Source: Chloroflexota bacterium (lineage in GTDB: Bacteria > Chloroflexota > Dehalococcoidia > CAUJGQ01). From it: a stretch of DNA of 40,652 nt. Location: assembly GCA_963170165.1 (NCBI GenBank), contig CAUJGQ010000066.1:1-40652 (forward strand), in the 5' to 3' direction. Positions within the stretch are counted from its first letter, which is position 1. The number at the start of each line of letters is the position of its first letter. The notes below the pieces were generated by a model. It made no database searches. It was not told the origin of the DNA and saw only the letters and a list, made by a program, of their open reading frames with translations. The position numbers and the translations under genes are program-made. Below are positions 22,935 to 31,828 of this stretch, piece by piece.

Positions 22935-22985
22935 CAGGTACCACCTGCCGGCGGCGCTGCGTCTTTGGCGCGCGGGGCGTATAGT
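22935..22985. promoter_or_regulatory. Divergent intergenic control region of GNAT and CoA-transferase genes
   Basis: CAGGT-ACC-ACCTG (22935-22947) is a perfect 5-3-5 inverted repeat. TATAGT (22980-22985) is a good -10 box for the plus-strand CoA-transferase gene, but no matching -35 is visible. A repressor or activator site is possible. Confidence 0.35.
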
Positions 22986-23007
22986 AAGCGCCGGATGGAG
23001 GGGGAAG

Positions 23008-25437
23008 ATGAGCGGGCCGCTTGCCGGGTTGCACGTGCTGGATATCTCGCAGGGCATCGCTGCGCCGTTCTGTGCCAAGCTCCTGGCCGGCCTCGGCGCC
23101 AGCACGGTCAAGGTCGAGCCGCCGGAAGGCGATTGGACGCGCACGCTAGGACCGTTTCCGGGTGACACCCCTGACCCAGAGCGCAGCGCTGCCTACTTCT
23201 ACTTCAACACCAGCAAGCGCGGCATCATACTGGACCTGGCCACGGAAGCCGGCCGGGCACACCTGGCGCGGCTGGTGCGGCAGTACGACGCCGTCATCGC
23301 CGGCGAGACCGAAGGGGAGCTGGCCGCGCGCGGTATTGGCCTCGCCTGGCTGCAACAGCACAACCCGCGCGTCATCCTCACCACCATCTCCGGCTTCGGC
23401 TCCGACGGACCGCGGGCCGGGTGGGGTTGGTCCCACCTGATCGCCTGCGCCACCGGCGGGTGGGCCAACGCCTGCGGCCTGCCGGATCGGGAGCCGCTCC
23501 AGGCCGGAGGGGCTATCACGGAGACGCTCACCGGCGCTTTTGCCGCTGCTGCTACGTTGCTGGCTGTACTGGGCCGCCACCGCCACGGCCACGGCGAGCA
23601 TGTCGATGTCAGCGCTCAACAGGCCACCCTCGCAGGGGCGCTGTTTCCAACGCTTCGCTACGAATACACCGGTGACCTACCCGGCCGCGACTCGAGCGTC
23701 GCCCCCGGGCCGTCGTTCATGTTGCCTGCCCGCGATGGGCACATCGGTGTGAACGTGCTCACTCCGGCGCAGTGGGGGCTGCTGTGTGACTTCCTCGGGC
23801 GGCCCGATATCGCCGCCAATCCGCGCTATGCCGGCCGCGAGCGACTGCGGCTGGCGGGCGAGATCCGTGCCATGTTCGAGGAGGCGGTCCGCGGGCGAGG
23901 CGCCGATGAGTTGTTCCATGAAGGGCAGACCTGGAGGGTGCCGTTTGGCCTCGTGCCCGACATGGCTGGTATCACCGCGCTTCCACCGCACCAGGAGCGC
24001 GGCTTTCTTGCCATGGTGGAGCACCCGGCCGCCGGCACCGTCGCTGTGCCCGGCGTTCCCTTCATCTCTACCGCCACCACACCAGCGCCCTTCCGGCCGC
24101 CGTTGCTGGGAGAACACACCGCCCAGGTCTTGGCCGAGCTGGACAGCACGCCGCCCGCCGCTGCACCCGCCGAACCAGCCGCGCCCATCACGGCGCCGCT
24201 GGAGGGTTTGTGCATCGTAGACCTGTCCATGTACTTCTCCGGCCCGCTGGCGACGCAGATCGCCGGCGATGGCGGCGCGGACGTGATCAAGGTCGAATCG
24301 GTCCAGCGCATCGACGGTTGGCGCGGGCCGCTGCTGGCCGGCGGCGAGCGGCCGTGGGAGCGCTCACCCAACTTCAACTGGGTCAACCGCTCCAAGCGCG
24401 GTATCACCCTCAACCTCACCGACCCGCGCGGTGCGGACCTGCTCAAGCGGCTGGTGGCCAGGGCGGATGTGCTGATTGAGAACTACACGCCGCGGGTGAT
24501 GGCCAACTTCGGGCTGGACTACGCCACCCTGCGCGCCATCAACCCGCGGCTGATTATGCTCTCGATGCCGGGGTTCGGCAGTAACGTTTCATGGCGGGAT
24601 TATGTCGCCTTTGGCATGTCCACCGAGCAGATGTCTGGCATCTGCCACCTTACTGGCTACGCGGGCGGCCCGCCGCTATTCACTGGCATGAATGGTGGTG
24701 ACCCGTTCGTCGGCGTCATCGCCGCCACGGTGCTGTTCGCCGCACTCCACCACCGCGGGCGCACGGGCGAGGGCCAGCACATCGATCTCAGTCAGGTCGA
24801 GGCCTGCACGCTGTTTACCGGCGATGCCGTTACCGGCTGGACCCTCGCCGCAGCCGACCCGGGCCGTACCGGCAACGCCCATCCACGCCGGGCGCCGCAT
24901 GGCATCTATCCCTGCCGCGACAGCCGCTGGATCGCGATTGACTGCCAGAACGATGACCAGTGGGCCACGCTCGCCAAACTGCTGGGCCTGACCAGCGCAG
25001 ACCTGGTCACGGCCGCCGGCCGGCTGGCGCACCGCCAGGCGCTCGATACCGCCGTCGCCGCGTGGACCCGCTCGCACGACCACATCTCACTGCAAGACGA
25101 GCTGCAAGCGCAGGGCATTGCGGCTGGAGCGGTGGTGAATGGTCCCGAGCTGCTGGCAGATCCGCAGCTGGCGGCCCGCGGCGGCTTTATCGTGCAGGAC
25201 CGCCCGGGTATTGGCGAGAAACACTATCCCGGCCAGCCATACCACTTCCGCTACGCCCCACCGCCACCGAACCGGCGGGCGCCGCTGCTGGGCGAGCATA
25301 CCAACGACGTGCTGCGCGAACTGCTGGGCCTCAACGACGCCGAGCTGGCCGAGCTGGAGCGGCTGGACATCACCGGCCAGGAGCCGGTCGCAGCCCGCAG
25401 CACCGCGCTGACGGAGGAACCGCATGTCCGTGTCTGA
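23008..25437 (+). CDS. Tandem (two-domain) CaiB/BaiF family CoA-transferase
   Basis: Family III CoA-transferase fused head to tail: domain 1 about residues 4-375, an Ala/Pro linker at 380-397, and domain 2 about 398-790 (809 aa in all; a single-domain member has about 400). Each half opens with the family motif (GLHVLDISQGIAAPF; GLCIVDLSMYFSGPL). The catalytic Asp, in GDSNTG of formyl-CoA transferase, is Glu172 in domain 1 (TETLTG) but Asp565 in domain 2 (GDPFVG). So domain 2 is probably active and domain 1 altered. The enzyme should move CoA between carboxylates. It overlaps the downstream carboxylase by 14 bases and likely feeds it an acyl-CoA. GGAGG precedes the ATG. Confidence 0.92.
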   Translation: MSGPLAGLHVLDISQGIAAPFCAKLLAGLGASTVKVEPPEGDWTRTLGPFPGDTPDPERSAAYFYFNTSKRGIILDLATEAGRAHLARLVRQYDAVIAGETEGELAARGIGLAWLQQHNPRVILTTISGFGSDGPRAGWGWSHLIACATGGWANACGLPDREPLQAGGAITETLTGAFAAAATLLAVLGRHRHGHGEHVDVSAQQATLAGALFPTLRYEYTGDLPGRDSSVAPGPSFMLPARDGHIGVNVLTPAQWGLLCDFLGRPDIAANPRYAGRERLRLAGEIRAMFEEAVRGRGADELFHEGQTWRVPFGLVPDMAGITALPPHQERGFLAMVEHPAAGTVAVPGVPFISTATTPAPFRPPLLGEHTAQVLAELDSTPPAAAPAEPAAPITAPLEGLCIVDLSMYFSGPLATQIAGDGGADVIKVESVQRIDGWRGPLLAGGERPWERSPNFNWVNRSKRGITLNLTDPRGADLLKRLVARADVLIENYTPRVMANFGLDYATLRAINPRLIMLSMPGFGSNVSWRDYVAFGMSTEQMSGICHLTGYAGGPPLFTGMNGGDPFVGVIAATVLFAALHHRGRTGEGQHIDLSQVEACTLFTGDAVTGWTLAAADPGRTGNAHPRRAPHGIYPCRDSRWIAIDCQNDDQWATLAKLLGLTSADLVTAAGRLAHRQALDTAVAAWTRSHDHISLQDELQAQGIAAGAVVNGPELLADPQLAARGGFIVQDRPGIGEKHYPGQPYHFRYAPPPPNRRAPLLGEHTNDVLRELLGLNDAELAELERLDITGQEPVAARSTALTEEPHVRV

Positions 25438-28400
25438 GGTCACTGCGCTCGCGCTGTCGCGGGTGCTGATCGCCAACCGCGGTGAGATCGCGATTCGCAT
25501 CGCCAAGGCCGCCGCTGCCCTAGGGATGGAATCGGTCAGTGTGCATGCCCCGGTTGACGCCCGCGCACTGCACACCCATTCGACCACCCGCTCGGTTGAG
25601 CTAGACGCCACTGCCAGCCCGGTCGGCGCTTATCTGGACGCCGCAGCGCTGATCCGGGCGGCGAAGCAGGCAGGCTGTGATTGTGTCCACCCTGGCTACG
25701 GCTTCCTTTCCGAGCAGGCTGCCTTCGCCGAGTGGTGTTCCTCCGAGGGGCTGACCTTCATTGGCCCGCCGCCTCATGTCCTGGAGTTGTTCGGCGACAA
25801 AGTCCGGGCCCGCGCCTTCGCCCGCGCGGCCGGCATCCCAATCGTGCCCGGCAGCGCCGCGCCGCTGACCTCGGCCGAGGAGGCGCGCGCCGTCGCCGAG
25901 TCGCTCGGCTACCCTGTCATGCTGAAGGCGTCTGCCGGCGGCGGCGGCCGGGGGATGCGGTTGGTGGCCGGTCCGGCAGAGATGGCGGCAGCGTTCGAGC
26001 GCTGCCAGGGCGAGGCGCGAGCGGCCTTCGGTGACGGTGCGCTGTTCGTGGAGAAGGTCATTCCCCGGCCCCGGCACGTCGAGGTGCAGATCCTGGCCGG
26101 CGCCTGCGGCAATGTGGTGCACCTGCACGAACGCGACTGCTCGGTGCAACTGCGCCATCAGAAGGTCGTCGAGGTTGCGCCGGCGCCGGGGCTGACGCCG
26201 GAGCTGCGTGCCCGCATCCTCGCCGATGCCGTCACCCTGGCGCGGGCTGCCGGCTACGTCAACGCCGGCACCGTCGAGTTCCTCGTCTCTCCCGAGAGCG
26301 GCGCGCACTACTTCATCGAGTGCAACCCGCGCATCCAGGTCGAGCACACCATCACCGAGCAGATCACTGGCGTGGACCTTGTCGAAGCGCAGTTCCGCAT
26401 CGCCGCCGGGGCATCGCTCGCGGACCTCGGACTGCCATCGCAGGCCGCCGTGAGCGCGCCACGCGGCTTCGCCGTTCAGGCACGGGTGGTCGCCACCGCG
26501 CCGGGGAGGCTGACCGCGTACAAGGAGCCGGCCGGCCCGGGCGTGCGCGTTGATGCCTGCGGCTACCTCGGCTACGCGCCGCCACCGCAATTCGATCCGC
26601 TGTTCGCAAAGGTGATCGGCACCGCTAACTCCTCCGGCTCGTTCCTATCTGCCGTCGACCGCACGTTGCGGGCGCTGGACGAGTTCCACATCGCTGGTCT
26701 ACCCGTCAACGTGCCGCTGCTGCGGGCCATTCTGCATGACCCCACCTTCCGCGCCGGTGATGCCCGCACCACGCTACTGGAGGAGGCGCCGGGCATCTTG
26801 GCAGGCATCGCCGGTAACGGCGCCGGACCGCTCACGCTGCTGGCGCAGGACACGCCGGACGCCACTCCCGAGACGCCCCCTGCCGCGCCAGGTCTCACCG
26901 CCGGCCCGGGCGAGTACGCCATCTTGAGCCCAATGACGGCCGCTGTGGTGGAATGGTGCGTGCGTGCGGGCGACCGGGTCGCCACCGGTGACACCCTCCT
27001 GGTCCTCAGCGCGATGAAGATGGAGACCGTGGTCACCGCCCCGTGCGCCGGTGCCGTGGCTGCCGTTCAGCCGCTCCGGCCGGGCGACGCCGTGGAGGCC
27101 GGGCAGGTCGTCGCGGTGCTTGCGCCCGCGGCGGAAGGTGAGTTGGCGCAGACCGCCGCCGCGGCGCAGCCAGACCAATCGTGGGCGCCGCTGCTGGGGC
27201 AGGTCGCCGCGCTCCAATCGGTCGCCCATGCCCGTCTCGCCCCCGGCTCCCGTGACCCTGGCGTCGTACGCCAGCGGGACCGCGGCAAGCTCACCTGCCG
27301 CGAACGGATTGAGCTGCTCCTGGACCCCGGCTCCTTCCGCGAGATCGGCAGTGTGGCCGGCTTCGCCAGCTACGACGAAGACGGCCAGGTGCTGGACTTT
27401 ACGCCTGCCAACCACACCGGCGGCCGGGGAGCAATTGAATCCCGGCCGGTGATCGTCTGTGCCGATGACTTCACCTCTCGCGGCGGCCACGCCGACGGCG
27501 CGGTCGGCGCCAAGAGCCGCTATCTGGATAGCCTATCGCTTGAGCTGCGCGTCCCATCGATCCGGCTGCTGGACGGTTCCTCCGGCGGCGGCAGTGTGGC
27601 GGCAATGGTGCCGGCCCAGCGGCAGGAGGGCGAAAGCCACGCGAAGGAGAGCAGCGGCGCGATTACGGCCGGGCGGCCGCGCGTCACCGGCAGTGGCGGC
27701 TCATACCTGCCCGGGCATCTGGGCAGCACGTTGTTCGCTGAGCAACTGGCGACCGTGCCGGTGGTGAACATGCTGCTCGGCAGCGTCGTCGGTATCGGCG
27801 CCGCCAAGGCAGTGCTCGGCCACTTCTCCGTGATGGTGCGCGACATTGCCCAACTGTTTGTGGCCGGGCCGCCGGTGGTCAGCCACGCGATGGGCTACGA
27901 CATCTCCAAGGAAGATCTGGGCGACTGGCGGATTCACTGCCGCAACGGCTCGGTGGACAATCTGGCCGAATCGGAAGAAGACGCAGCCGCCCAGACTCGC
28001 CGCTTCCTGTCATACCTGCCCGCGAGCGTGTACGAAGGACCGCCGGTGCTGCCGGCCAACCCGCTCGACCCGGCCGGCCGGCGCGACGAGGAGCTGTTCG
28101 CGCTCATCCCGCGCAAGCGCACGACGACGTTTGACATCCGCCATGCCATCACGCTGCTGGCCGATGCCGGTTCCTTCTTCGAAATCGGCCCGCTGTGGGG
28201 CACAGACCAGGTGACCGGCTTCATCCGGATGAACGGCTACCCGATGGGGGTGATCGCCTCCGACAGCCGCCACATCAACGGCGGGGCGCTCACCGCCGAT
28301 GGCTGCCGCAAGCTCATCCGCCACCTCGATCTGTGCGACCTGTTCCACCTGCCGGTACTGAACCTTGTGGATAACCCTGGGTTCGCCGTCGGCGTCGAGC

Positions 28401-28840
28401 ATGAACGGACAAGCACGATCCGTTGGGGTGGCCAGTGGATGATCGCCTTCGCCCAGGTGCAGACGCCCATCTTCACCGTGCTGCTGCGGCGTAGCTTCGG
28501 CGTGGCCGGCAACAACTACGCCACGCCGCGGGCGGCGGTCTCCATGCGCGTCGCCTGGCCGGCCGCTGATGTGGGTGGCATCCCGCCGGAGGGGGGTATC
28601 GAAGCGGCGTACAAGCGCCAGCTTGCCGAAGCCGCTGACCCAGCGGCGCTCCGGGCGGAGATCAACGCCCGCATCGAGAGCGCCCGCGGTCCGCTTGGCC
28701 CGCTATCCCGCTTCCAGATTGAGGAGGTGATCGACCCGCGCGATACCCGCCGGCTGGTGTGTGAGTGGGCGCCCAACGCCCACCGTGTCGCCACACTGCC
28801 GGGGCGGCTGTCCTCGCGGCCGGGTGGCTTCCGGCCTTAG
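25424..28840 (+). CDS. Single-chain biotin-dependent acyl-CoA carboxylase (BC-BCCP-CT)
   Basis: All three functions of a biotin carboxylase are in one 1138-aa chain. Biotin carboxylase, about 12-455: RVLIANRGEIAIRI, KASAGGGGRGMRLV, RDCSVQLRHQKVVEVAPAPG (Cys239, Lys247) and NPRIQVEHTITEQITG (Arg303). BCCP about 495-570 with biotinyl Lys532 in SAMKME. Carboxyltransferase about 600-1130, with the CoA/acyl halves visible as SVVGIGAAKAVLGH and VDNPGFAVGVEHER. The arrangement resembles the single-polypeptide long-chain acyl-CoA carboxylases described from actinobacteria. The linker between BC and BCCP is short, so a BT-like domain is not obvious. GGAGGAA lies five bases before the ATG. The substrate (acetyl-, propionyl- or longer acyl-CoA) is not determined. 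Confidence 0.93.
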   Translation: MSVSEVTALALSRVLIANRGEIAIRIAKAAAALGMESVSVHAPVDARALHTHSTTRSVELDATASPVGAYLDAAALIRAAKQAGCDCVHPGYGFLSEQAAFAEWCSSEGLTFIGPPPHVLELFGDKVRARAFARAAGIPIVPGSAAPLTSAEEARAVAESLGYPVMLKASAGGGGRGMRLVAGPAEMAAAFERCQGEARAAFGDGALFVEKVIPRPRHVEVQILAGACGNVVHLHERDCSVQLRHQKVVEVAPAPGLTPELRARILADAVTLARAAGYVNAGTVEFLVSPESGAHYFIECNPRIQVEHTITEQITGVDLVEAQFRIAAGASLADLGLPSQAAVSAPRGFAVQARVVATAPGRLTAYKEPAGPGVRVDACGYLGYAPPPQFDPLFAKVIGTANSSGSFLSAVDRTLRALDEFHIAGLPVNVPLLRAILHDPTFRAGDARTTLLEEAPGILAGIAGNGAGPLTLLAQDTPDATPETPPAAPGLTAGPGEYAILSPMTAAVVEWCVRAGDRVATGDTLLVLSAMKMETVVTAPCAGAVAAVQPLRPGDAVEAGQVVAVLAPAAEGELAQTAAAAQPDQSWAPLLGQVAALQSVAHARLAPGSRDPGVVRQRDRGKLTCRERIELLLDPGSFREIGSVAGFASYDEDGQVLDFTPANHTGGRGAIESRPVIVCADDFTSRGGHADGAVGAKSRYLDSLSLELRVPSIRLLDGSSGGGSVAAMVPAQRQEGESHAKESSGAITAGRPRVTGSGGSYLPGHLGSTLFAEQLATVPVVNMLLGSVVGIGAAKAVLGHFSVMVRDIAQLFVAGPPVVSHAMGYDISKEDLGDWRIHCRNGSVDNLAESEEDAAAQTRRFLSYLPASVYEGPPVLPANPLDPAGRRDEELFALIPRKRTTTFDIRHAITLLADAGSFFEIGPLWGTDQVTGFIRMNGYPMGVIASDSRHINGGALTADGCRKLIRHLDLCDLFHLPVLNLVDNPGFAVGVEHERTSTIRWGGQWMIAFAQVQTPIFTVLLRRSFGVAGNNYATPRAAVSMRVAWPAADVGGIPPEGGIEAAYKRQLAEAADPAALRAEINARIESARGPLGPLSRFQIEEVIDPRDTRRLVCEWAPNAHRVATLPGRLSSRPGGFRP

Positions 28841-28879
28841 GGCCGCCGGCCACCGCCGGGCGCGGGGCATGGGGGATCA

Positions 28880-29512
28880 ATGACCGGCAGCGTGCCGTGC
28901 GTGGTGCTGTTCGACCTGGGGGGAGTCGTGTGCCATTTCCTCCCCGCCCGCCGGCTGGCCCAGATGGCCGCAGCCGCCCATCTCACCGTTGAGGCAGTGG
29001 CCGAACGGCTGGCAGAGGGAAATTTCATCAGGCAGGCGGACCTCGGCCACTACTCGGCGCCCGAGATGCGGGCGATAGTCCGCGCGCGGCTGAACCTGCT
29101 CCTGCCGGACGCCGCGATTGACCGGCTGTGGGCCACCGCCTTCGAGCCGGACGCACCGATGCTTGCGCTGGTTGACCAGGTGGCGCGGTACACCCGCACG
29201 GCCTTACTGTCGGATAACCCACCGCTGCTGCATGAAGCGCTGCCTGAGGTGCTCCCTGCCGTGGCGCAGCGCTTTGACCCGTGCCTGTTCTCCTATCAGT
29301 TCGGCGCCTGCAAGCCGGATGCCGTGCTGTTTGCCGGGGCGCTGGAACGCCTGGGAGCGACCGGCAGTGAGGTGTTGTTCATCGACGACAACCCGGTAGC
29401 CGTAGCAGGAGCCCGCGCGGCCGGCTTGATCGCCCTCCTCTTCTCCTCAGTGGAAACGACGCGGGCCGGCCTCACTCGGTGGTTCCCCTCGCTGCAAGGA
29501 GCACCGCCGTGA
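28880..29512 (+). CDS. HAD family hydrolase (YihX-like, DLGG motif)
   Basis: HAD subclass I phosphatase, 210 aa. Motif I is FDLGGVV with nucleophile Asp12 and Gly at the usual second-Asp position, as in YihX-type glucose-1-phosphate phosphatases. ALLSDN is motif II, FGACKPDAVLF holds the Lys, and FIDDN is motif IV. The gene starts 39 bases after the carboxylase and its TGA overlaps the galactokinase GTG. That tight coupling suggests a sugar-phosphate substrate, but the loss of the second Asp could also mean weak activity. GGGGGAT lies just before the ATG. Confidence 0.9.
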   Translation: MTGSVPCVVLFDLGGVVCHFLPARRLAQMAAAAHLTVEAVAERLAEGNFIRQADLGHYSAPEMRAIVRARLNLLLPDAAIDRLWATAFEPDAPMLALVDQVARYTRTALLSDNPPLLHEALPEVLPAVAQRFDPCLFSYQFGACKPDAVLFAGALERLGATGSEVLFIDDNPVAVAGARAAGLIALLFSSVETTRAGLTRWFPSLQGAPP

Positions 29513-30684
29513 CGGCCGCCGAGCAGCAGATCTCCGGCGGTTTCCGGGCACAGTTCGGCGGCCCGCCACAGGTACTGGTGCGCGCGCCCGGACGCGTCAA
29601 CCTGATCGGTGAGCACACCGACTATACGGAAGGCTTCGTCCTGCCGGTGACCATCAACCGTGCCGTCTGGGTGGCGCTGCGCCCGCGCACGGACGGCCGC
29701 TTTCGCCTGTATTCCCAGAACTTTGGCGCGACGGTCGAACGTGCGGGAAACCCGGAGCCGCTGGTCGCAGGACAGCATCCGGAGTGGCAGGACTATGTAC
29801 TAGGGGCGGCCTGGGCGCTGCGCGAGCACGGGCACCGCGTCGATGGCTTCGACGCCATGATCGCGGGCGATGTGCCGCTGGGCGCCGGTCTGTCCTCGTC
29901 GGCGGCGCTGTGTGTGGCCGTCTGCTTCGCGCTGGCGCGGGCGTTCGCGCTGCCCATCGACGTCCGGCGGCTGGCGTTTTACGCCCGGCGGGTGGAGACC
30001 GGCTATATCGGTGTCCAGTGCGGCATCATGGACCAAATGGCGGCAGCGATGGGGCTGGCCGGCCATGCGCTGCTGATTGACTGCCGGACCACCGAGGCAC
30101 GGCCGGTGTGGCTGGGGTTGGAAGCGCGTGGCATCGCGATAGTGGTGGCAGACTCGGCGCTGCCGCGCACCCTGGCGGCCTCGGCGTACAACCAGCGCGT
30201 CGCGGAGTGCATCACCGCCACCGACGCCGCGCGCCGTCTCTTCCCCGCCCGCGCCATTGCCACGCTGCGCGACCTGCAGGAAGATGACCTGCCGGCACTG
30301 GCGCGGGCGTTGCCAGAGACGCTATTCCGCCGCGCCCGCCACATCGTGACGGAGAACGGACGGGTACAGACCGCAGTCGCCGTCCTGGGACATGGCGATG
30401 TGACGGCGCTGGGCGGGTTGCTGAACTCCTCCCACGTCAGCCTGCGCGATGACTACGCCGTCAGCACACCCGAGCTGGACCGCTTGGTGACTCTGGCGCG
30501 TGCGGTGCCGGGGGTGCTGGGAGCGCGGCTGACAGGGGCTGGCTTCGGCGGTTGCACGGTGAACCTGGTAGAGCGAACGGCGCTCGCGGCTTTCCAGGAG
30601 CGCGTCATCGACCGCTACCGCGCCGAGACCGGGCGGCCGGCAACGATGCTTGTCTGCCGGTCAGCAAACGGCGCGGCCTATTGA
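29509..30684 (+). CDS. galK: Galactokinase
   Basis: GHMP-family kinase of 391 aa that phosphorylates galactose at C1 (Leloir pathway). Family motif 1 is GRVNLIGEHTDYTEG (28-42) with catalytic Arg29; motif 2 is GLSSSAALCV (ATP loop); the catalytic Asp is in CGIMDQM; motif 3 is LTGAGFGGCTVNL. The GTG at 29509 has AAGGAG seven bases upstream and overlaps the HAD stop (GTGA). No galT or galE is adjacent. An in-frame GTG at 29479 would lie inside the HAD gene. The 3' end overlaps the convergent gene by seven bases. Confidence 0.95.
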   Translation: MTAAEQQISGGFRAQFGGPPQVLVRAPGRVNLIGEHTDYTEGFVLPVTINRAVWVALRPRTDGRFRLYSQNFGATVERAGNPEPLVAGQHPEWQDYVLGAAWALREHGHRVDGFDAMIAGDVPLGAGLSSSAALCVAVCFALARAFALPIDVRRLAFYARRVETGYIGVQCGIMDQMAAAMGLAGHALLIDCRTTEARPVWLGLEARGIAIVVADSALPRTLAASAYNQRVAECITATDAARRLFPARAIATLRDLQEDDLPALARALPETLFRRARHIVTENGRVQTAVAVLGHGDVTALGGLLNSSHVSLRDDYAVSTPELDRLVTLARAVPGVLGARLTGAGFGGCTVNLVERTALAAFQERVIDRYRAETGRPATMLVCRSANGAAY

Positions 30685-31688
30685 TAAATGACGATCAGCG
30701 GTTTCGGCTCGTAAGCCAGCACATCAGCCGGGGTGAGCAGGTCCACGTCATGCTTGTAGAACAGCTTGATCGCCGCCTGCTCAACTTTGTCGTCAACGAT
30801 GACGCGATTCCACGAGCCAAGCTTGACGTTACGCGGGCCAAAGCCGTCGGCGTCATATACCAGCTCCACCCGGTCGAACAGCTTGACAGACTGCTTCTGC
30901 TTAACCATACCGGGCAGGAATTGGTGGATGACCAGCATCTTGGTGGGCAGCTTCTGTTCAATGGCGAAACGCTGTAGCAGCGCCTGGGCGGCGTTGATCT
31001 GCGGGCCGGTCATATGGCCGATGTCCACATTGGCCTTGCCCTCCGGACCCCAGGCGAACTCTGGGTCCAGCGCCACGTGTACGTGCTCCTCTGTCAGGTA
31101 CGGGTACAAGTGCGGTAGTTCCGCCTCGACCGTGCTCTTGCCCATCTGGATATCCAGGAAGAGCAGCAGGCCGTTGTCTTTGGCGATGCGCACCCACTCA
31201 CGAATCATCGCATCGTCCATGCGCAGCAGGTGGGAACCATCGGGGCCGGGATAGCTCTGAGCGACGGCATAAATCAGGTGGATGGCCGGCACCACCGTCC
31301 GGTCCGTGCTGACGGCACGGTAGGCATCCGCCTGCGCCTTGAGCTTGGCTACTACCTCCTGCGGTGTGCCGGAGCCCAGCACCCCGAGGATCTCGGCCAG
31401 GGGGTTGCCGTAATACGAGATGATGCGGTGCTCGGCCAGGAAAGGCCGGGGCGGCGCCAGTGGAGGCAGCGAGATCAGCGTGCCATCGAGCTCGCGCGCA
31501 GCCATCGGGCCGGTGGCCGGTGTGGGCGGAACCGGGACAATGGAGACGGCGGGCAGGTCCCGGCCACGCGTACGCAGCGACACCAGCGACAAGACCGCTA
31601 CGGCTGCCAGCACGGCCAGCAGGATAGGCGTCAGGTTGCCACGCCGCCGCCAGTGTGGGGGCGCACTGCGGAGCCGGATGGTTGCCAT
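30678..31688 (-). CDS. Membrane-anchored extracellular protein of unknown function
   Basis: 336 aa with a basic N-terminus, a single transmembrane helix at about 19-38 (no lipobox Cys) and a Pro/Thr-rich linker to about 75. The outer domain begins EHRIISYYGNPLAEILGVLG and has alternating strands and helices with conserved-looking acidic clusters (VHVALDPEFAWGPEG, LLLFLDIQMGKSTVE). That pattern resembles a TIM-barrel glycosidase-like fold, but I do not recognise a family. A promoter TTGACG-N17-TACGAT is upstream. The 3' end overlaps galactokinase by seven bases on the opposite strand. Possible roles are cell-surface glycan hydrolysis or binding. Confidence 0.82.
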   Translation of the reverse strand: MATIRLRSAPPHWRRRGNLTPILLAVLAAVAVLSLVSLRTRGRDLPAVSIVPVPPTPATGPMAARELDGTLISLPPLAPPRPFLAEHRIISYYGNPLAEILGVLGSGTPQEVVAKLKAQADAYRAVSTDRTVVPAIHLIYAVAQSYPGPDGSHLLRMDDAMIREWVRIAKDNGLLLFLDIQMGKSTVEAELPHLYPYLTEEHVHVALDPEFAWGPEGKANVDIGHMTGPQINAAQALLQRFAIEQKLPTKMLVIHQFLPGMVKQKQSVKLFDRVELVYDADGFGPRNVKLGSWNRVIVDDKVEQAAIKLFYKHDVDLLTPADVLAYEPKPLIVIYQ

Positions 31689-31730
31689 GCGTTGCTCAGC
31701 CGCCTGCCGGGATCGTGCAGGCTCCGAAGC

Positions 31731-31759
31731 ATCGTACGGAGCGGTGTTTCTTCCGTCAA
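31731..31759 (-). promoter_or_regulatory. Sigma-70-type promoter for the membrane-anchored protein
   Basis: Minus strand TTGACG (31759-31754), 17-base spacer, TACGAT (31736-31731). The expected start is about 35 bases before the ATG. The -35 lies in a small hairpin CCGTC-AAGC-GACGG (31753-31766). Confidence 0.7.
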
Positions 31760-31828
31760 GCGACGGAGCTCACAAACCGCGGCATGCACGAGCATGAGCG
31801 AGCAACAGAGAGTACACAGGAGCACACG

